Below are positions 33,366 to 41,702 of a stretch of 50,387 nucleotides of DNA, piece after piece. The translations under genes and the position numbers were made by a program. Every line of letters starts with the position of its first letter. Positions within the stretch are counted from its first letter, which is position 1. The notes below the pieces were generated by a model. It did no database searches. It had not been told where the DNA came from and saw nothing but the letters and a program-made list of their open reading frames with translations. This stretch comes from Caballeronia temeraria (lineage in GTDB: Bacteria > Pseudomonadota > Gammaproteobacteria > Burkholderiales > Burkholderiaceae). The stretch spans positions 1-50,387 of the forward strand of contig NZ_FCOI02000045.1 of assembly GCF_001544795.2 (NCBI RefSeq), written 5' to 3'.

Positions 33366-33710
33366 ATGGCTGACAACGACCGCGCGCTCGAACCCGTCAA
33401 CGCTATCAAGACCGAAAGAGCCGACAGCGCCTATGAATTCCCGACGAGCGACAACATGACATCCTCGAATGGAGACCACAGCAGCTTTCGCGAAGCATCG
33501 AAGTCATGGGATGCAGGCAACGATGCAACGTCGACGAGCAATCTGCGCTCCGATGCGAAGGCCCGGTTCGCCGACATGCAAGACGCGATGACCCGAAAGT
33601 ACCGCGCCGCCGCCGATACGACCGACGACTTCGTGCACGAGAATCCGTGGAAGGCGATCACGATGGCCGCGCTGGTCGGCGTGGTCGTGGGCATGCTCGC
33701 CGCGCGCTGA
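33366..33710 (+). CDS. DUF883-family (ElaB/YqjD-like) membrane-anchored protein
   Basis: 114 residues: a hydrophilic N-terminal half, then the family's helical stretch (RFADMQDAMTRKYRAAADTT), the conserved VHENPWKAITMAALVGVVVG and a single C-terminal membrane helix ending in AAR. ElaB/YqjD/YgaM proteins sit in the inner membrane and associate with stationary-phase ribosomes. The start at 33366 is marked by GGAGG. The N-terminal extension of about 40 residues is longer than in E. coli members. It heads a pair with the DUF2934 gene 34 bases downstream. Confidence 0.88.
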   Translation: MADNDRALEPVNAIKTERADSAYEFPTSDNMTSSNGDHSSFREASKSWDAGNDATSTSNLRSDAKARFADMQDAMTRKYRAAADTTDDFVHENPWKAITMAALVGVVVGMLAAR

Positions 33711-33744
33711 GCATCGATCGTTCGTTGAAAAGGAGGAAGGGATC

Positions 33745-33936
33745 ATGGACGTCCCGGCTAGCGAAGAACAGATTCGGGCACTCGCTTATCGGCTTTGGGA
33801 AGAAGCGGGCGGCCCTGAAGGCCGCTCGGACGAGTTCTGGATCATCGCGCAGCAGCAACTGGCGACGGAGCCTGGCATGGGCGGCAACGAATTGCCGGGA
33901 GGCGACCCCGCCGGTGCATCGCCGTCCTCTCGCTGA
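33745..33936 (+). CDS. DUF2934-family protein
   Basis: 63 residues with AAAAGGAGGAAGG ahead of the ATG. The motif EEQIRALAYRLWEEAGGPEG followed by SDEFWIIAQQQL is the full DUF2934 signature (helix, W-E-x-x-G-x-P, helix). The family is small, acidic, of unknown function and frequent in soil proteobacteria, often next to other stress genes as here. Confidence 0.9.
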   Translation: MDVPASEEQIRALAYRLWEEAGGPEGRSDEFWIIAQQQLATEPGMGGNELPGGDPAGASPSSR

Positions 33937-33961
33937 TCTCGAAGATGACTCGACGACGCGC

Positions 33962-34951
33962 TTACTCGAGCCTCGGTTTGCGCGTCGCCCGAAGGTAGCG
34001 GCGGCCGGCGTCGAGCAGCAAGGCGGCGACGCCCATCGCCACGCCGCGCATGCCGGGCGCATCGATGCGCGCATCGGTGTAAAGGCTTCGCTCGCGCACC
34101 TTGCCGTTGCGGCCCGAACGTTCGCGCAGACTGCCCGCCCCTTCATACAACGCGTCGCCTTGGCCATGAGGCTGCCGCGTGAGTCGCGCCTTCACGCCGA
34201 CGAGACTTGCCAGCCTGCTCATACAGTCGCGGTGCGCGCTGGCCGAACCACGCCATCGCGCGCGACGCTCCACCGACATAGACATCGCACTCGGGCACCA
34301 CGGCGCAATGCAATATCGCTTTAGCCACCACCTCGGGCGCATAGACCGGTTGGGGCAGCTTCGGCTCGTGCGTGAGATCGTTTCGCGCGTGCTCGACGAA
34401 GAGCGTGTCGATTCCCGCGGGCTTGATGAGCGTGATGGAGACAGGCGCACGATCGTTTTCCATCTCGATGCGCAACGCATCGGTATAGCCCTTGACGGCA
34501 TGTTTCGACGCGACGGATGCCCTTGCAGCGGAATGGCGCCATCCGAGAGTTCACTGCCGGGATTGATCAAAGCGCCGCCATGCTCGCGCAGATGCTTCAA
34601 CGCACTGAGCGAGCCGTTCACGATGCCCCAGAAATTCGTATCGAAGAGCTTGCGCTGATATTCGAGCGGGACGTCAGTACATCGGCCATAGAGCGACACG
34701 CCCGCGTTGTTGATCCACATATCGAAACGCCCGAATCCCGCAATGGCCGCATCGGCTGCGGCCTGCAACTGTGCCGCGTCGCCCACGTACGCAACGGCGT
34801 AAGCCGCTCGCTGCGTGTCACCGTGCGAAACTCGTCCGACAGCGCTTTGGGCGCGGCTTCGTCGCCATTCTCGCGGTCACGAGACCGATACCGCTCGTCG
34901 CCCCCGTGATGACGATCACTTGTTCGCTGAGTGGTTGAGCTGTACTCGCAT
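33962..34951 (-). pseudogene. Short-chain dehydrogenase/reductase, several frameshifts
   Basis: Pieces of one SDR of about 330 residues lie in order on the minus strand but in different frames. Nucleotide site: VIVITGATSGIGLVTARMA (after a frame change near 34936). Then KALSDEFRTVT, then DAAIAGFGRFDMWINNAGVS with NNAG, and LKHLREHGGALINPGSELSD; the frame then changes near 34525 so that the region around the catalytic Tyr is only readable as SKHAVKGYTDAL-like sequence, followed by IEMENDRAPVSITLIKPAGI. The C-terminal end GMRGVAMGVAALLLDAGRRY returns to the first frame. An internal loss of about 15-20 residues also seems present after the nucleotide site. The gene is clearly inactive as printed. 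Confidence 0.8.
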
Positions 34952-35006
34952 GATGATCTCGCCGGTTATGGTCGGACCAAACCGGGAGGGCACGCCGCAT
35001 GCCGCG

Positions 35007-35896
35007 TTACGCCCACGAGCGTACGGGCTGTACGAGCGCGTCGGCCGGAATGCCCGCCGATCGTCCGGCAATGCGCTCGAATTCGATCGGGTCACGACTG
35101 CAAAACACGTCGAGCGTGCCACGCGAATCGACGCTGGCGCACAGCTCGCGCAACCTCGCCTGATTCCCGAGACGCGCCGCGCGGTCCTTTTCCATCATCC
35201 ATTGATAGAACGCCAGTCCCGGTGTACAGCGCGGATGTTCCAGATCCATTTCCGTATGAAAGAAATAGGCGTCGGCGGCCAGCAGCAGCCGGCCGCTTTC
35301 CTTGCGTACCGCGATGCCCCCATGACCGAAGGTGTGTCCTCTGAGCGGCACGAGTGCGATATCGTCCAACGAATCCGAGAGCGGCCGCACGCATTCGAAG
35401 CCATGCCAGCGGTCGCCGGCCGCGGCATCGTGAAATTGCCAGTTCGGCTGCGTCGACCATTGCTGAGGCCTGAAGCGCTGCCGATCGAGCCACGTCTGCT
35501 GACGCACCGCATAGTCGCGCTCGATGCGCAGCATATGCACCTTCGCGTGCGGGAAATCATCGAGGCCGCCCGCGTGATCGAAGTCGAGATGACTGAGCAC
35601 GATATGCCGCACGTCGCTGGCCGAAAAGCCCAGCCGTTCGATCTGGCGTAGCGCCGTCATCTCCTCGCTAAAGTCCGCTTGAGCATCAGCAGGAAGAATG
35701 CCGACAGGCGGCTGCGCGGATCGGCAACATCGCGCAGTCCAAAACCTGTATCGATCAGAACGCGACCCTCGCCCGTTTCGACCAGCAGGCAATGGCACGT
35801 CAGCTCGCCCCGGCGCAGAAGGCCGGGCGTGCGGCCATCGAAGAGCTTGCCGCCGAGCGGACAACTCGATGTGCAGTTCAGGTGATGAACACGCAC
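35007..35896 (-). pseudogene. Metallo-beta-lactamase-fold hydrolase, frameshifted
   Basis: Two minus-strand frames give one lactonase-like MBL-fold protein of about 296 residues. N-terminal piece: VHHLNCTSSCPLGGKLFDG, LLVETGEGRVLIDTGFGLRD and SRLSAFFLLMLK. The second frame continues DFSEEMTALRQIERLGFSAS, then the metal motif VLSHLDFDHAGGL (HxDH), further VPLRGHTFGHGGIAVR and LAADAYFFH, whose His and Asp complete a two-zinc site. The frames join at about 35675 with one base missing (reading KPDFSEEM). The GTG at 35896, with GAGG before it, is the likely start, eight bases after the nadE stop, so it belongs to the pncC-nadE transcript. The substrate is unknown; N-acyl-homoserine lactonases are related. 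Confidence 0.82.
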
Positions 35897-35904
35897 GTCA
35901 TGCC

Positions 35905-36762
35905 TCAAGCAGAGCGGTCGTCGCGCGGCACTTCGACCGGCAGCGCGCGCTTGTGGCGCGTCGCTGTATAGAAGCGGCGAATGGTCAGCAGCACTTCTTC
36001 GCTGACTTCCTTGCCCTCCAGAAAGTTGTCGATGTCTTCATAGCTCACGCCATAGCTATCCTCGTCGGGGCGTTGCGGCGTAAGCGATTCGAGATCGGCT
36101 GTCGGCACTTTCATCACGAGGCGATCCGCCGCGCCCATCGAACGCGCAAGCGCACGCACGCGGCGCTTGTTCAGACCCGACAAGGGCAGCACGTCCGCGC
36201 CGCCGTCGCCGAACTTCGTGAAGAATCCCATCAGCGATTCGGCCGCGTGATCGGTGCCGATGACGACGCCCACCCGCGCGCCCGCAACGGCGTACTGCGC
36301 GATCATGCGCTCGCGCGCCTTGACGTTGCCGAGCACGAAGTCTTCCTGGAAGTCGTCCGTGTATTGCGCGCCACCCTCTTTGAGCGCCGCGAGCATGGCG
36401 TCGGATGGGCCCTTCACGTTGACGGTCAGGGTTTCGTCCGGACGTATGAAATCGAGCGCGAGCCGGGCGTCTTCCTCATCGCGCTGCGTGCCATAGGGCA
36501 GTCTCAGCGCGACGAAGTGCGCGTCATAACCGCTCGCGCGAAGACGTTCGACGCTCAGTTGCGCGAGGCGCCCCGCCGTCGACGAATCCACGCCGCCGCT
36601 GATCCCCAGCACGTAAGTGCGAAGTCCCTGCGATGAGAGATAGCTGCAAAGAAAGTCGATGCGCCGCTCGCGCTCGGCTTCGACGTCGAAATCGCTCGCG
36701 ACACCCAGTTCGCGAATCACGGCTGCCTGCCAGTTGCGCCAATCGGTAGCGTGCTCGCTCAT
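35905..36762 (-). CDS. nadE: NH3-dependent NAD+ synthetase
   Basis: 285 residues, the usual size of the ammonia-dependent form. The ATP pyrophosphatase loop SGGVDSS is at residues 55-61; RLPYGTQRDEEDA, NVKARERMIAQYAVAGAR, GTDHAAESLMGFFTKFGDGG and LESLTPQRPDEDSYGVSYED are the hallmark segments for NaAD and ATP binding. It adenylates nicotinic acid adenine dinucleotide and amidates it with ammonia to NAD+. No glutaminase domain is present. Its ATG overlaps the pncC stop (ATGA), so the two are coupled; together they recycle nicotinamide mononucleotide to NAD. Confidence 0.95.
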   Translation of the reverse strand: MSEHATDWRNWQAAVIRELGVASDFDVEAERERRIDFLCSYLSSQGLRTYVLGISGGVDSSTAGRLAQLSVERLRASGYDAHFVALRLPYGTQRDEEDARLALDFIRPDETLTVNVKGPSDAMLAALKEGGAQYTDDFQEDFVLGNVKARERMIAQYAVAGARVGVVIGTDHAAESLMGFFTKFGDGGADVLPLSGLNKRRVRALARSMGAADRLVMKVPTADLESLTPQRPDEDSYGVSYEDIDNFLEGKEVSEEVLLTIRRFYTATRHKRALPVEVPRDDRSA

Positions 36763-37274
36763 CGTTTCTCCTTGGCTCGCTGTGCCTGTTGCTGATCGAA
36801 GTAGTGCTCGATGCGCGACAGCGCATAAAGCGCCGCTTCGCGCCGGATTTCATTGCGTTCGCCTTCGAATCTCTTCGTCTCGGTGAAGGTGACGATGGTG
36901 CCATCGCGCGCGCGATATGACCACGCGAAGCACTGCGTACCCGATGGCGGTCCGTCGGGCACGGCATCGGCGACGCCTGTATTCGATACCGCGATCTGCG
37001 CGCAACAGGCTTCCTGCCGCAGCGCGCCCTCCGACATCTCGCGCGCGACGGCTTCGCTCGTCAGTCCGTGCTGCTGCATGGTGTCCTTGCGCACGCCGAG
37101 GAAGCCCGCCTTGCCCGTCGGCGAGTACGTGACGAAGCCCACGTCGAGACAGCTTCCGCTACCGGGCACCGACGACACCAGCGAAGCGATGAATCCGCCG
37201 GTACACGATTCGGCCGTCGCGAGCATGAGTCCGCGCGAGTTGAGGAATGACACGGCCTGACGGGGAATGTCCAT
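36759..37274 (-). CDS. pncC: Nicotinamide-nucleotide amidohydrolase (CinA C-terminal domain)
   Basis: 171 residues, a stand-alone CinA C-terminal domain (PncC). Motifs: LATAESCTGGFIASLVSSVP (catalytic Ser/Cys-Thr-Gly-Gly region), VTYSPTGKAGFLGV and VSNTGVADAVPDGPPSGT. It deamidates NMN to nicotinic acid mononucleotide, releasing ammonia. Start 37274 has GGAAGG upstream; frame upstream of that is not protein-like. The downstream nadE start overlaps its stop by four bases, which fits a salvage unit where the ammonia or the deamidated product feeds NAD synthesis. Confidence 0.92.
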   Translation of the reverse strand: MDIPRQAVSFLNSRGLMLATAESCTGGFIASLVSSVPGSGSCLDVGFVTYSPTGKAGFLGVRKDTMQQHGLTSEAVAREMSEGALRQEACCAQIAVSNTGVADAVPDGPPSGTQCFAWSYRARDGTIVTFTETKRFEGERNEIRREAALYALSRIEHYFDQQQAQRAKEKR

Positions 37275-37504
37275 GATTCGGCCTTCCGCAAAGTTCTGGT
37301 CTGTTGCGATGCTGTTAGCAGTTCGTATGCCACTGCGGGAGCCGTTCGAAGAACGCATGATCTGGGGCCAGGGCGATGCAGCGGGACTGAAGGTCGTCGA
37401 AACGGACGTGAGACGCGTCGGCGCGCTCGCCCATGCGATCTCTTTTCGAGAGATTGTTTTGTCATACTAAGTTCATCCGAACCATCGCCGGAGACATCGC
37501 GGTC

Positions 37505-37756
37505 ATGAATCAGCTTGCGCATCACGGGGTCAGGAAGCTCGAAGACAGCAGAAAGCCCGCTTATCTGACGATTCCCGATCTGATCGAGGAAGACTTGGCG
37601 AGCGGCCGGCTTGGTCCGAGAGACCGGCTGCCCGGTCTGCGCGACCTCGCCGATCTGCACGGGCTCAACTACACGACCGTCGCGCGCGCGTATGCCGAAG
37701 CGCGCAAACGCGGCCTGCTGGATTCACGCGCGGGCAGCGGCACGATTGCCGGTGTG
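37505..37756 (+). pseudogene. GntR/MocR-type winged-helix fragment, 3'-truncated
   Basis: The plus-strand frame has KPAYLTIPDLIEEDLASGRL, LPGLRDLADLHGLNYTTVAR and AYAEARKRGLLDSRAGSGT, the complete DNA-binding domain of a GntR-family protein, most like MocR/PdxR regulators that continue into an aminotransferase-like domain. Immediately after GSGTIAG the similarity ends and the frame runs into the reverse complement of another gene. The aminotransferase or effector domain, about 350 residues, is missing. A truncated product with an unrelated tail ending at 38080 could be made. CGGAGAC lies before the ATG. Confidence 0.7.
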
Positions 37757-37960
37757 ACAGTCGCCGCAAATCCACACTGCCGGGCCGCGAGGCAACGAAT
37801 CACCGTTCGCCTCCATCACCCACTCATAGAATCGTTCGGTATTGCCTCTGACGTACGCATGCGGCGAGCGCGCCGTCTTGCAACGGCGCAGTTCGGTCAG
37901 AAGCGCCTGCCAGTCATCGGGCGCGGGCATGCCCTGGTTTGCTTTGCTGTTCTTGCTCAT
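37757..37960 (-). pseudogene. DUF2252 protein N-terminal fragment
   Basis: The minus strand reads SPHAYVRGNTERFYEWVMEA, then LPRGPAVWICGDCHTGN, the start region of DUF2252 proteins (kinase-like fold, normally about 400 residues, with GDxHxxN as the conserved motif). Right after GDCHTGN the match stops, at the very place where the oppositely directed GntR/MocR fragment stops. The rest of the gene is gone. Short fragment, but the motif is distinctive. Confidence 0.7.
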
Positions 37961-38018
37961 ATCCGACTGCCGTGGGTCGTCCAGAGAGCAGATGGTGTGC
38001 CGTCGTCTTGCAAACGGC

Positions 38019-39155
38019 TTACGCGGGTCGATCGAAGCGTGTTTCCAGCACGCCGGCGATATTCGCCAGATTCGCCTTGATCTGTTCCAGTGCGAACGAC
38101 AGCGTCGACAACGCCTGCAACTGCCGTGAGTCGTTCGCGGATCCGAGAATCACGTTTGCGATATCCGATTGGACAGCAGCGGACGCATCGTTCAGCGGCC
38201 CGAGAAAGCGTTCGGCAGGCGGCAGCGGTGCGCCGCCGCGCATCCATGCAGCCAGTGCCTGCAGATAGCCGCTCGCGCAATCGCGCACGAGTTCGATGCG
38301 CTCCGCGAGCGGCTCTGTTGCCTCGTTCGTCAGCCAGCCGCATTGCGATTGCCCGATGCGATCGAGCAGCACCAGTCCATGCCATAGCGTTTCGAAAGCG
38401 ACGAGCGCGGCGCCGAGCGACGATCCGGTTTCGAAGCGCGCACGCACGCGCGTCTCGCCGCAGACCGCGCGCGCTTCGACGAGATGGCGCAAAAAGCGCT
38501 CATGCAGCGCATCGACGCGTTCGCGGCTTTCGAGCGGACCGAGGATCGGCATCGTCGCGAGCAGCGCGCGGCAGTCATCGAGAAGCTCGCCCATGATCTC
38601 GAAGGCGCGCGAACGGGACAGTTGCGGCCACACGCTCAACGACACACCGATGCCGATGGCCGCGCCCAGCGCGATCGCTACGGCGCGCGACACCGCGCCC
38701 GCAACGCCCGCCGATGGTTCGAGCGCGAGCGCCGCCGCCACGACGATGCTGTAGTTCGTCGTCGGGAAGAGCGTCGACGCGAGGCATGTGACGAGCGTCG
38801 CGAGGCCGAGCCGCGGGAAGGCATCGGCGGCATCGGGGAAGAAATGCAGCGTCGCGAGGCCTACCACGGTGCCGATCGCCGCGCCGATCATCTGGCCTAC
38901 GCCGTACTTGAGGCTGCGGTCGAAGCTCACCTGCAGCGCGAACAGGCTGGAAAAAACACCCCACGTTGTGCTCGATGAACCGATGAAATTCATGCACGCA
39001 TACGTCAGCATGCTCGCGATGAGCGATTGCACGCACATGCGCAGCGCATCGAACCGGCCGATGCGTCGGGGGCGTCTTCCTGTGATTGTCAATTCGGCTC
39101 GAGTCGCTGAGAGGTTTGTACGATGCGAGCATCGCTTGTGCCCATGCCACGGCAT
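38019..39155 (-). CDS. FUSC-family membrane protein (aromatic acid exporter-like)
   Basis: About 378 residues. The N-terminal half has five or six hydrophobic helices: CVQSLIASMLTYACMNFIGS, SSLFALQVSFDRSLKYGVGQ, MIGAAIGTVVGLATLHFF, LGLATLVTCLASTLFP and AVAIALGAAIGIGVSLSVWP. The C-terminal half is soluble and helical with Arg/Glu-rich stretches. This is the half-size FUSC/aromatic-acid-exporter layout (compare AaeB and fusaric acid resistance proteins). It may export weak aromatic acids. The true start is uncertain: the first in-frame start codons lie only about 45 bases from the divergent MRJP-type gene, and no Shine-Dalgarno is obvious; Met at 39038 is an alternative. Confidence 0.78.
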   Translation of the reverse strand: MPWHGHKRCSHRTNLSATRAELTITGRRPRRIGRFDALRMCVQSLIASMLTYACMNFIGSSSTTWGVFSSLFALQVSFDRSLKYGVGQMIGAAIGTVVGLATLHFFPDAADAFPRLGLATLVTCLASTLFPTTNYSIVVAAALALEPSAGVAGAVSRAVAIALGAAIGIGVSLSVWPQLSRSRAFEIMGELLDDCRALLATMPILGPLESRERVDALHERFLRHLVEARAVCGETRVRARFETGSSLGAALVAFETLWHGLVLLDRIGQSQCGWLTNEATEPLAERIELVRDCASGYLQALAAWMRGGAPLPPAERFLGPLNDASAAVQSDIANVILGSANDSRQLQALSTLSFALEQIKANLANIAGVLETRFDRPA

Positions 39156-39198
39156 TGCGATTGCTGAAATGGCGCATCCCCGAAAACCGGAGCCGATC

Positions 39199-40326
39199 AT
39201 GAGACCGCTCGTCAAAACCCTCCTCGTTCTGAGCCTCGCCGCCCTCTCGCCGATGGCCAGCGCAGAGGAACCCGCAAGCAGACACGACCGGCAAGGCGGC
39301 GATGCCAGGCTTCAGCTCGTCGCGACCTTCGAGCATCAAGTGACCGGCGTCACCGTGACGCCCGATGGCCGCACCTTCGTCAACTTTCCGCGCTGGACGG
39401 AAGACGCGCCGATATCCGTCGCCGAGCTCGGCAGCACGGGCGATCTGCGACCCTATCCCGATGCGGACTGGAACAGCTGGCGCAATTCCCGTCGCGATGA
39501 AGTCACGCCGCAGGATCACTGGGTCTGCGTTCAGTCTGTCGTCGCGGACAAGCGCGGCAATCTCTGGGTCATCGATCCGGGTGCGCCGGCGCAGTCGCTC
39601 GTCGTGCCGGGCGCGCCGAAGCTCGTGCAGATCGATCTGGCATCGAACCGCGTCGCGCATGTCTATTCGTTCGATGAAACGATCGCACCGCAAGGCAGCT
39701 ATCTCAACGATGTCCGCATCAGCCCGGACGGCCGCTTCGTCTATATCACGGACTCCGGCGTGCGCGGCGCGATCGTCGTTGTCGATACGGCGTCCGGCTC
39801 GGCGCGCCGCGTGCTCGACGGCGACCCGAGCACGCAGGCCGACAAGAGCGTGACCGTGAAGGTCGACGGCAAGCCGCTGCAGCAGACCGATGGACGGCGC
39901 GTGAGCTTTTCCGCCGACGGGATCGCGCTGACGCCCGATGGACGCTATCTGTACTGGCAAGCGGTGAAGGGCAAGACGCTGTATCGCATCGCGACGGACG
40001 CGCTTCAGAACGCGCAGTTGAGCGCGCAGCAGGTTTCGTCGCGCGTCGAAGCGGTCGGCATCGACGGTCCCGCGGACGGTCTCTGGTTCGACGAGCGCGG
40101 ACGCCTTTACGTGTCGTCGGTCGAACATCACGCGATCCGCGTGCGTGACGGCGATCGCTTCACGACGCTGCTGCGCGACAAGCGCCTCGTCTGGCCCGAC
40201 ACGTTCTCGGAAGGCGCGGACGGCACGATCTACGTCACGGATTCGCGCATTCCCGACATGACCTGGTTCGACCCGCAAAGCCCCGTCGCGTTACCGACGC
40301 GGCTCTATGCGATCAGGGGACGTTAA
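39199..40326 (+). CDS. MRJP/yellow-family periplasmic beta-propeller protein
   Basis: 375 residues with a Sec signal peptide (KTLLVLSLAALSPMASA). The mature part matches the major royal jelly protein / yellow family, a six-bladed propeller related to SMP-30 lactonases: VTVTPDGRTFVNFPRWTED, NLWVIDPGAPA, QGSYLNDVRISPDGRFVYIT, DSGVRGAIVVVDTASG, FSADGIALTPDGRYLYWQ and DERGRLYVSSVEHHAIRV. CGGAGCC lies before the ATG. Bacterial members are uncharacterised; sugar-lactone hydrolysis or binding of aromatic amines has been suggested for the group. With periplasmic glucose oxidation (gcd) in the same window a lactonase role is thinkable but unproven. Confidence 0.85.
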   Translation: MRPLVKTLLVLSLAALSPMASAEEPASRHDRQGGDARLQLVATFEHQVTGVTVTPDGRTFVNFPRWTEDAPISVAELGSTGDLRPYPDADWNSWRNSRRDEVTPQDHWVCVQSVVADKRGNLWVIDPGAPAQSLVVPGAPKLVQIDLASNRVAHVYSFDETIAPQGSYLNDVRISPDGRFVYITDSGVRGAIVVVDTASGSARRVLDGDPSTQADKSVTVKVDGKPLQQTDGRRVSFSADGIALTPDGRYLYWQAVKGKTLYRIATDALQNAQLSAQQVSSRVEAVGIDGPADGLWFDERGRLYVSSVEHHAIRVRDGDRFTTLLRDKRLVWPDTFSEGADGTIYVTDSRIPDMTWFDPQSPVALPTRLYAIRGR

Positions 40327-40333
40327 CGAATGC

Positions 40334-40360
40334 CGTCTTCGTCACTAGCTGACGAAGACG
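40334..40360. terminator. Hairpin between two convergent genes
   Basis: CGTCTTCGTCA and TGACGAAGACG form a perfect 11-base stem with loop CTAGC. It starts eight bases after the stop of the MRJP-type gene and includes the stop codon of the opposite hypothetical gene, so it probably ends transcription from both sides. No long T-run is present. Confidence 0.55.
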
Positions 40361-40608
40361 ATCTCCTGAACATATGAACTGCTGCAAGTGAAATGGGCGA
40401 TGCGTCCGATGCGCAAGTGAAGAAGCACTTGCTCGAGTCCGTGGACTTCCCTGCCGTCCTTCTGCTGGCCGACGACGTTCGAGCGGCTCGCCTCGGGCCC
40501 GTTGCGCTTCAGGTCGATGATGCGGCGGATGGCGCCCTGCTTGTTGGTGAAGTATCGGTTCATGAAGGCGCGCGTGCGTTGTCGTGCCGCGTTCGTAGCG
40601 TCGCTCAC
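40345..40608 (-). CDS. Hypothetical protein, 87 aa
   Basis: A small soluble protein, start uncertain (GTG at 40608 or ATG at 40563; GAGG overlaps the former). Recognisable text: FMNRYFTNKQGAIRRIIDLK, then KDGREVHGLEQVLLHLRIGR and CSSSYVQEIVFVS. It looks like a genuine alpha/beta domain with conserved-looking aromatic residues, but I cannot name a family. It stands between the MRJP-type gene and the receiver-domain gene. Confidence 0.5.
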   Translation of the reverse strand: MSDATNAARQRTRAFMNRYFTNKQGAIRRIIDLKRNGPEASRSNVVGQQKDGREVHGLEQVLLHLRIGRIAHFTCSSSYVQEIVFVS

Positions 40609-40672
40609 CTCAAGCGAATGTTATGCAGGATACGTAGCCGCGCGATCCGCGCAACGTTGCACGCACGGCGCC

Positions 40673-41017
40673 TCAGCAGCTTCGGATGACATCCGTGAGT
40701 TCCGATGCGGTAACGGGCTTGCGCAGATAGCCGTCGAATTGACGCGATGAATCCATGTCGAATCCGCGCGTACCGGTCACTGCGACGATGCACGCCTCCG
40801 TCGATGCGCCCGCGCAGCGCACGAATTCGCAGAGCTTGCGTCCGTCGATATCCGGCAAGCCGATATCCATGAACACGGAGTCGTAGCGAGTCTGGCCTGT
40901 CATGCGCAGCGCCTCGCCGCCGGTACGCGCGACGTCCGCGTGATGGCCGAGCGAGGCGGCCAGTTCGGCGAAAGCCGCGGCGACGTTTGCATCATCTTCG
41001 ACGAACAGAAACAGCAT
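40673..41017 (-). CDS. Single-domain response regulator (receiver domain)
   Basis: 114 residues forming just a CheY-like receiver: acidic pair in FVEDDANVA (Glu7, Asp8/9), phospho-acceptor Asp51 in SVFMDIGLPD, Thr81 in IVAVTG and Lys100 in YLRKPV. There is no output domain, so it acts by protein-protein contact or as a phosphate relay. A frame start 18 codons earlier is less likely because MLFLFVEDD is a typical beginning. The Shine-Dalgarno is weak. No histidine kinase is adjacent. Confidence 0.9.
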   Translation of the reverse strand: MLFLFVEDDANVAAAFAELAASLGHHADVARTGGEALRMTGQTRYDSVFMDIGLPDIDGRKLCEFVRCAGASTEACIVAVTGTRGFDMDSSRQFDGYLRKPVTASELTDVIRSC

Positions 41018-41124
41018 TGTCGATTCCGGCCGATTGCGGCCGGCTCCCGGTGTTTGAAGGGACGCGCGCATCCTGTCGCAAGGCGAGCAAATCCCGTACC
41101 GCTCGGACGGACTTCGACACGACG

Positions 41125-41562
41125 CTATTTCGGTTCATCGCGACTCGGCACGGACGGCGTCGATATCGCGCCGAGCGTCGACGCGACTTCGCCGTCCGAC
41201 CATGTCGCGATATCTCCCAGTGCAAGCATCCCGGCGAGTTGCTTTTCTCCGTTCACGACGGGCATGCGGCGTATCTGCAACCTTTCCATCCGGCGCATCG
41301 CGTCTCCGATATCGTCGCTCTCGAAGCACCATTCCACTGGCTCGCTCGCCACTTCCTGCACGGCGCACGAAGCATCCTTGCCTGCCGATACCGCTCGAAC
41401 CACGATATCGCGATCCGTTACGACGCCCTTGAGCCGCGTGCCGTCGCATACCGGCAGCGCGCCCACGTTCAGTTCGTCCATCAGTTCGGCCGCGCGGCGC
41501 ATCGTGTCGCCCGGCGCGATCGCCTGCACGTCTCGTGTCATTACATCGGCTACCTTGGCCAT
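41125..41562 (-). CDS. Two-CBS-domain protein
   Basis: 145 residues with AGGAGAA before the ATG at 41562. CBS 1: VADVMTRDVQAIAPGDTMRR through LPVCDGTRLKGVVTDRDIVV; CBS 2: VEWCFESDDIGDAMRRMERL through RRMPVVNGEKQLAGMLALGD. Paired CBS domains bind adenosine nucleotides and sense energy state. It is divergent from the cytochrome oxidase operon with a 140-base gap, so a link to respiration is possible. No fused effector domain. Confidence 0.92.
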   Translation of the reverse strand: MAKVADVMTRDVQAIAPGDTMRRAAELMDELNVGALPVCDGTRLKGVVTDRDIVVRAVSAGKDASCAVQEVASEPVEWCFESDDIGDAMRRMERLQIRRMPVVNGEKQLAGMLALGDIATWSDGEVASTLGAISTPSVPSRDEPK

Positions 41563-41702
41563 GGCTTTCTCCTGTCTGAATCGCGCTGTTCTGGCGATGA
41601 GAGAAACAGCCTCCGTCATGCCCTCGTCTCGCGCCGGCGTGCGGCATGGCGATTGCTTGTCACGTCGCACGTCCGGTTTCTGTCCATAGGGACGATGCAT
41701 CC

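Noticed and set aside
38575..40278. A 567-codon open frame on the minus strand
   Set aside because: Antisense to the MRJP/yellow-type gene and running into the FUSC gene in another frame; its composition is typical of a shadow frame, whereas the plus-strand gene has a signal peptide and propeller motifs.
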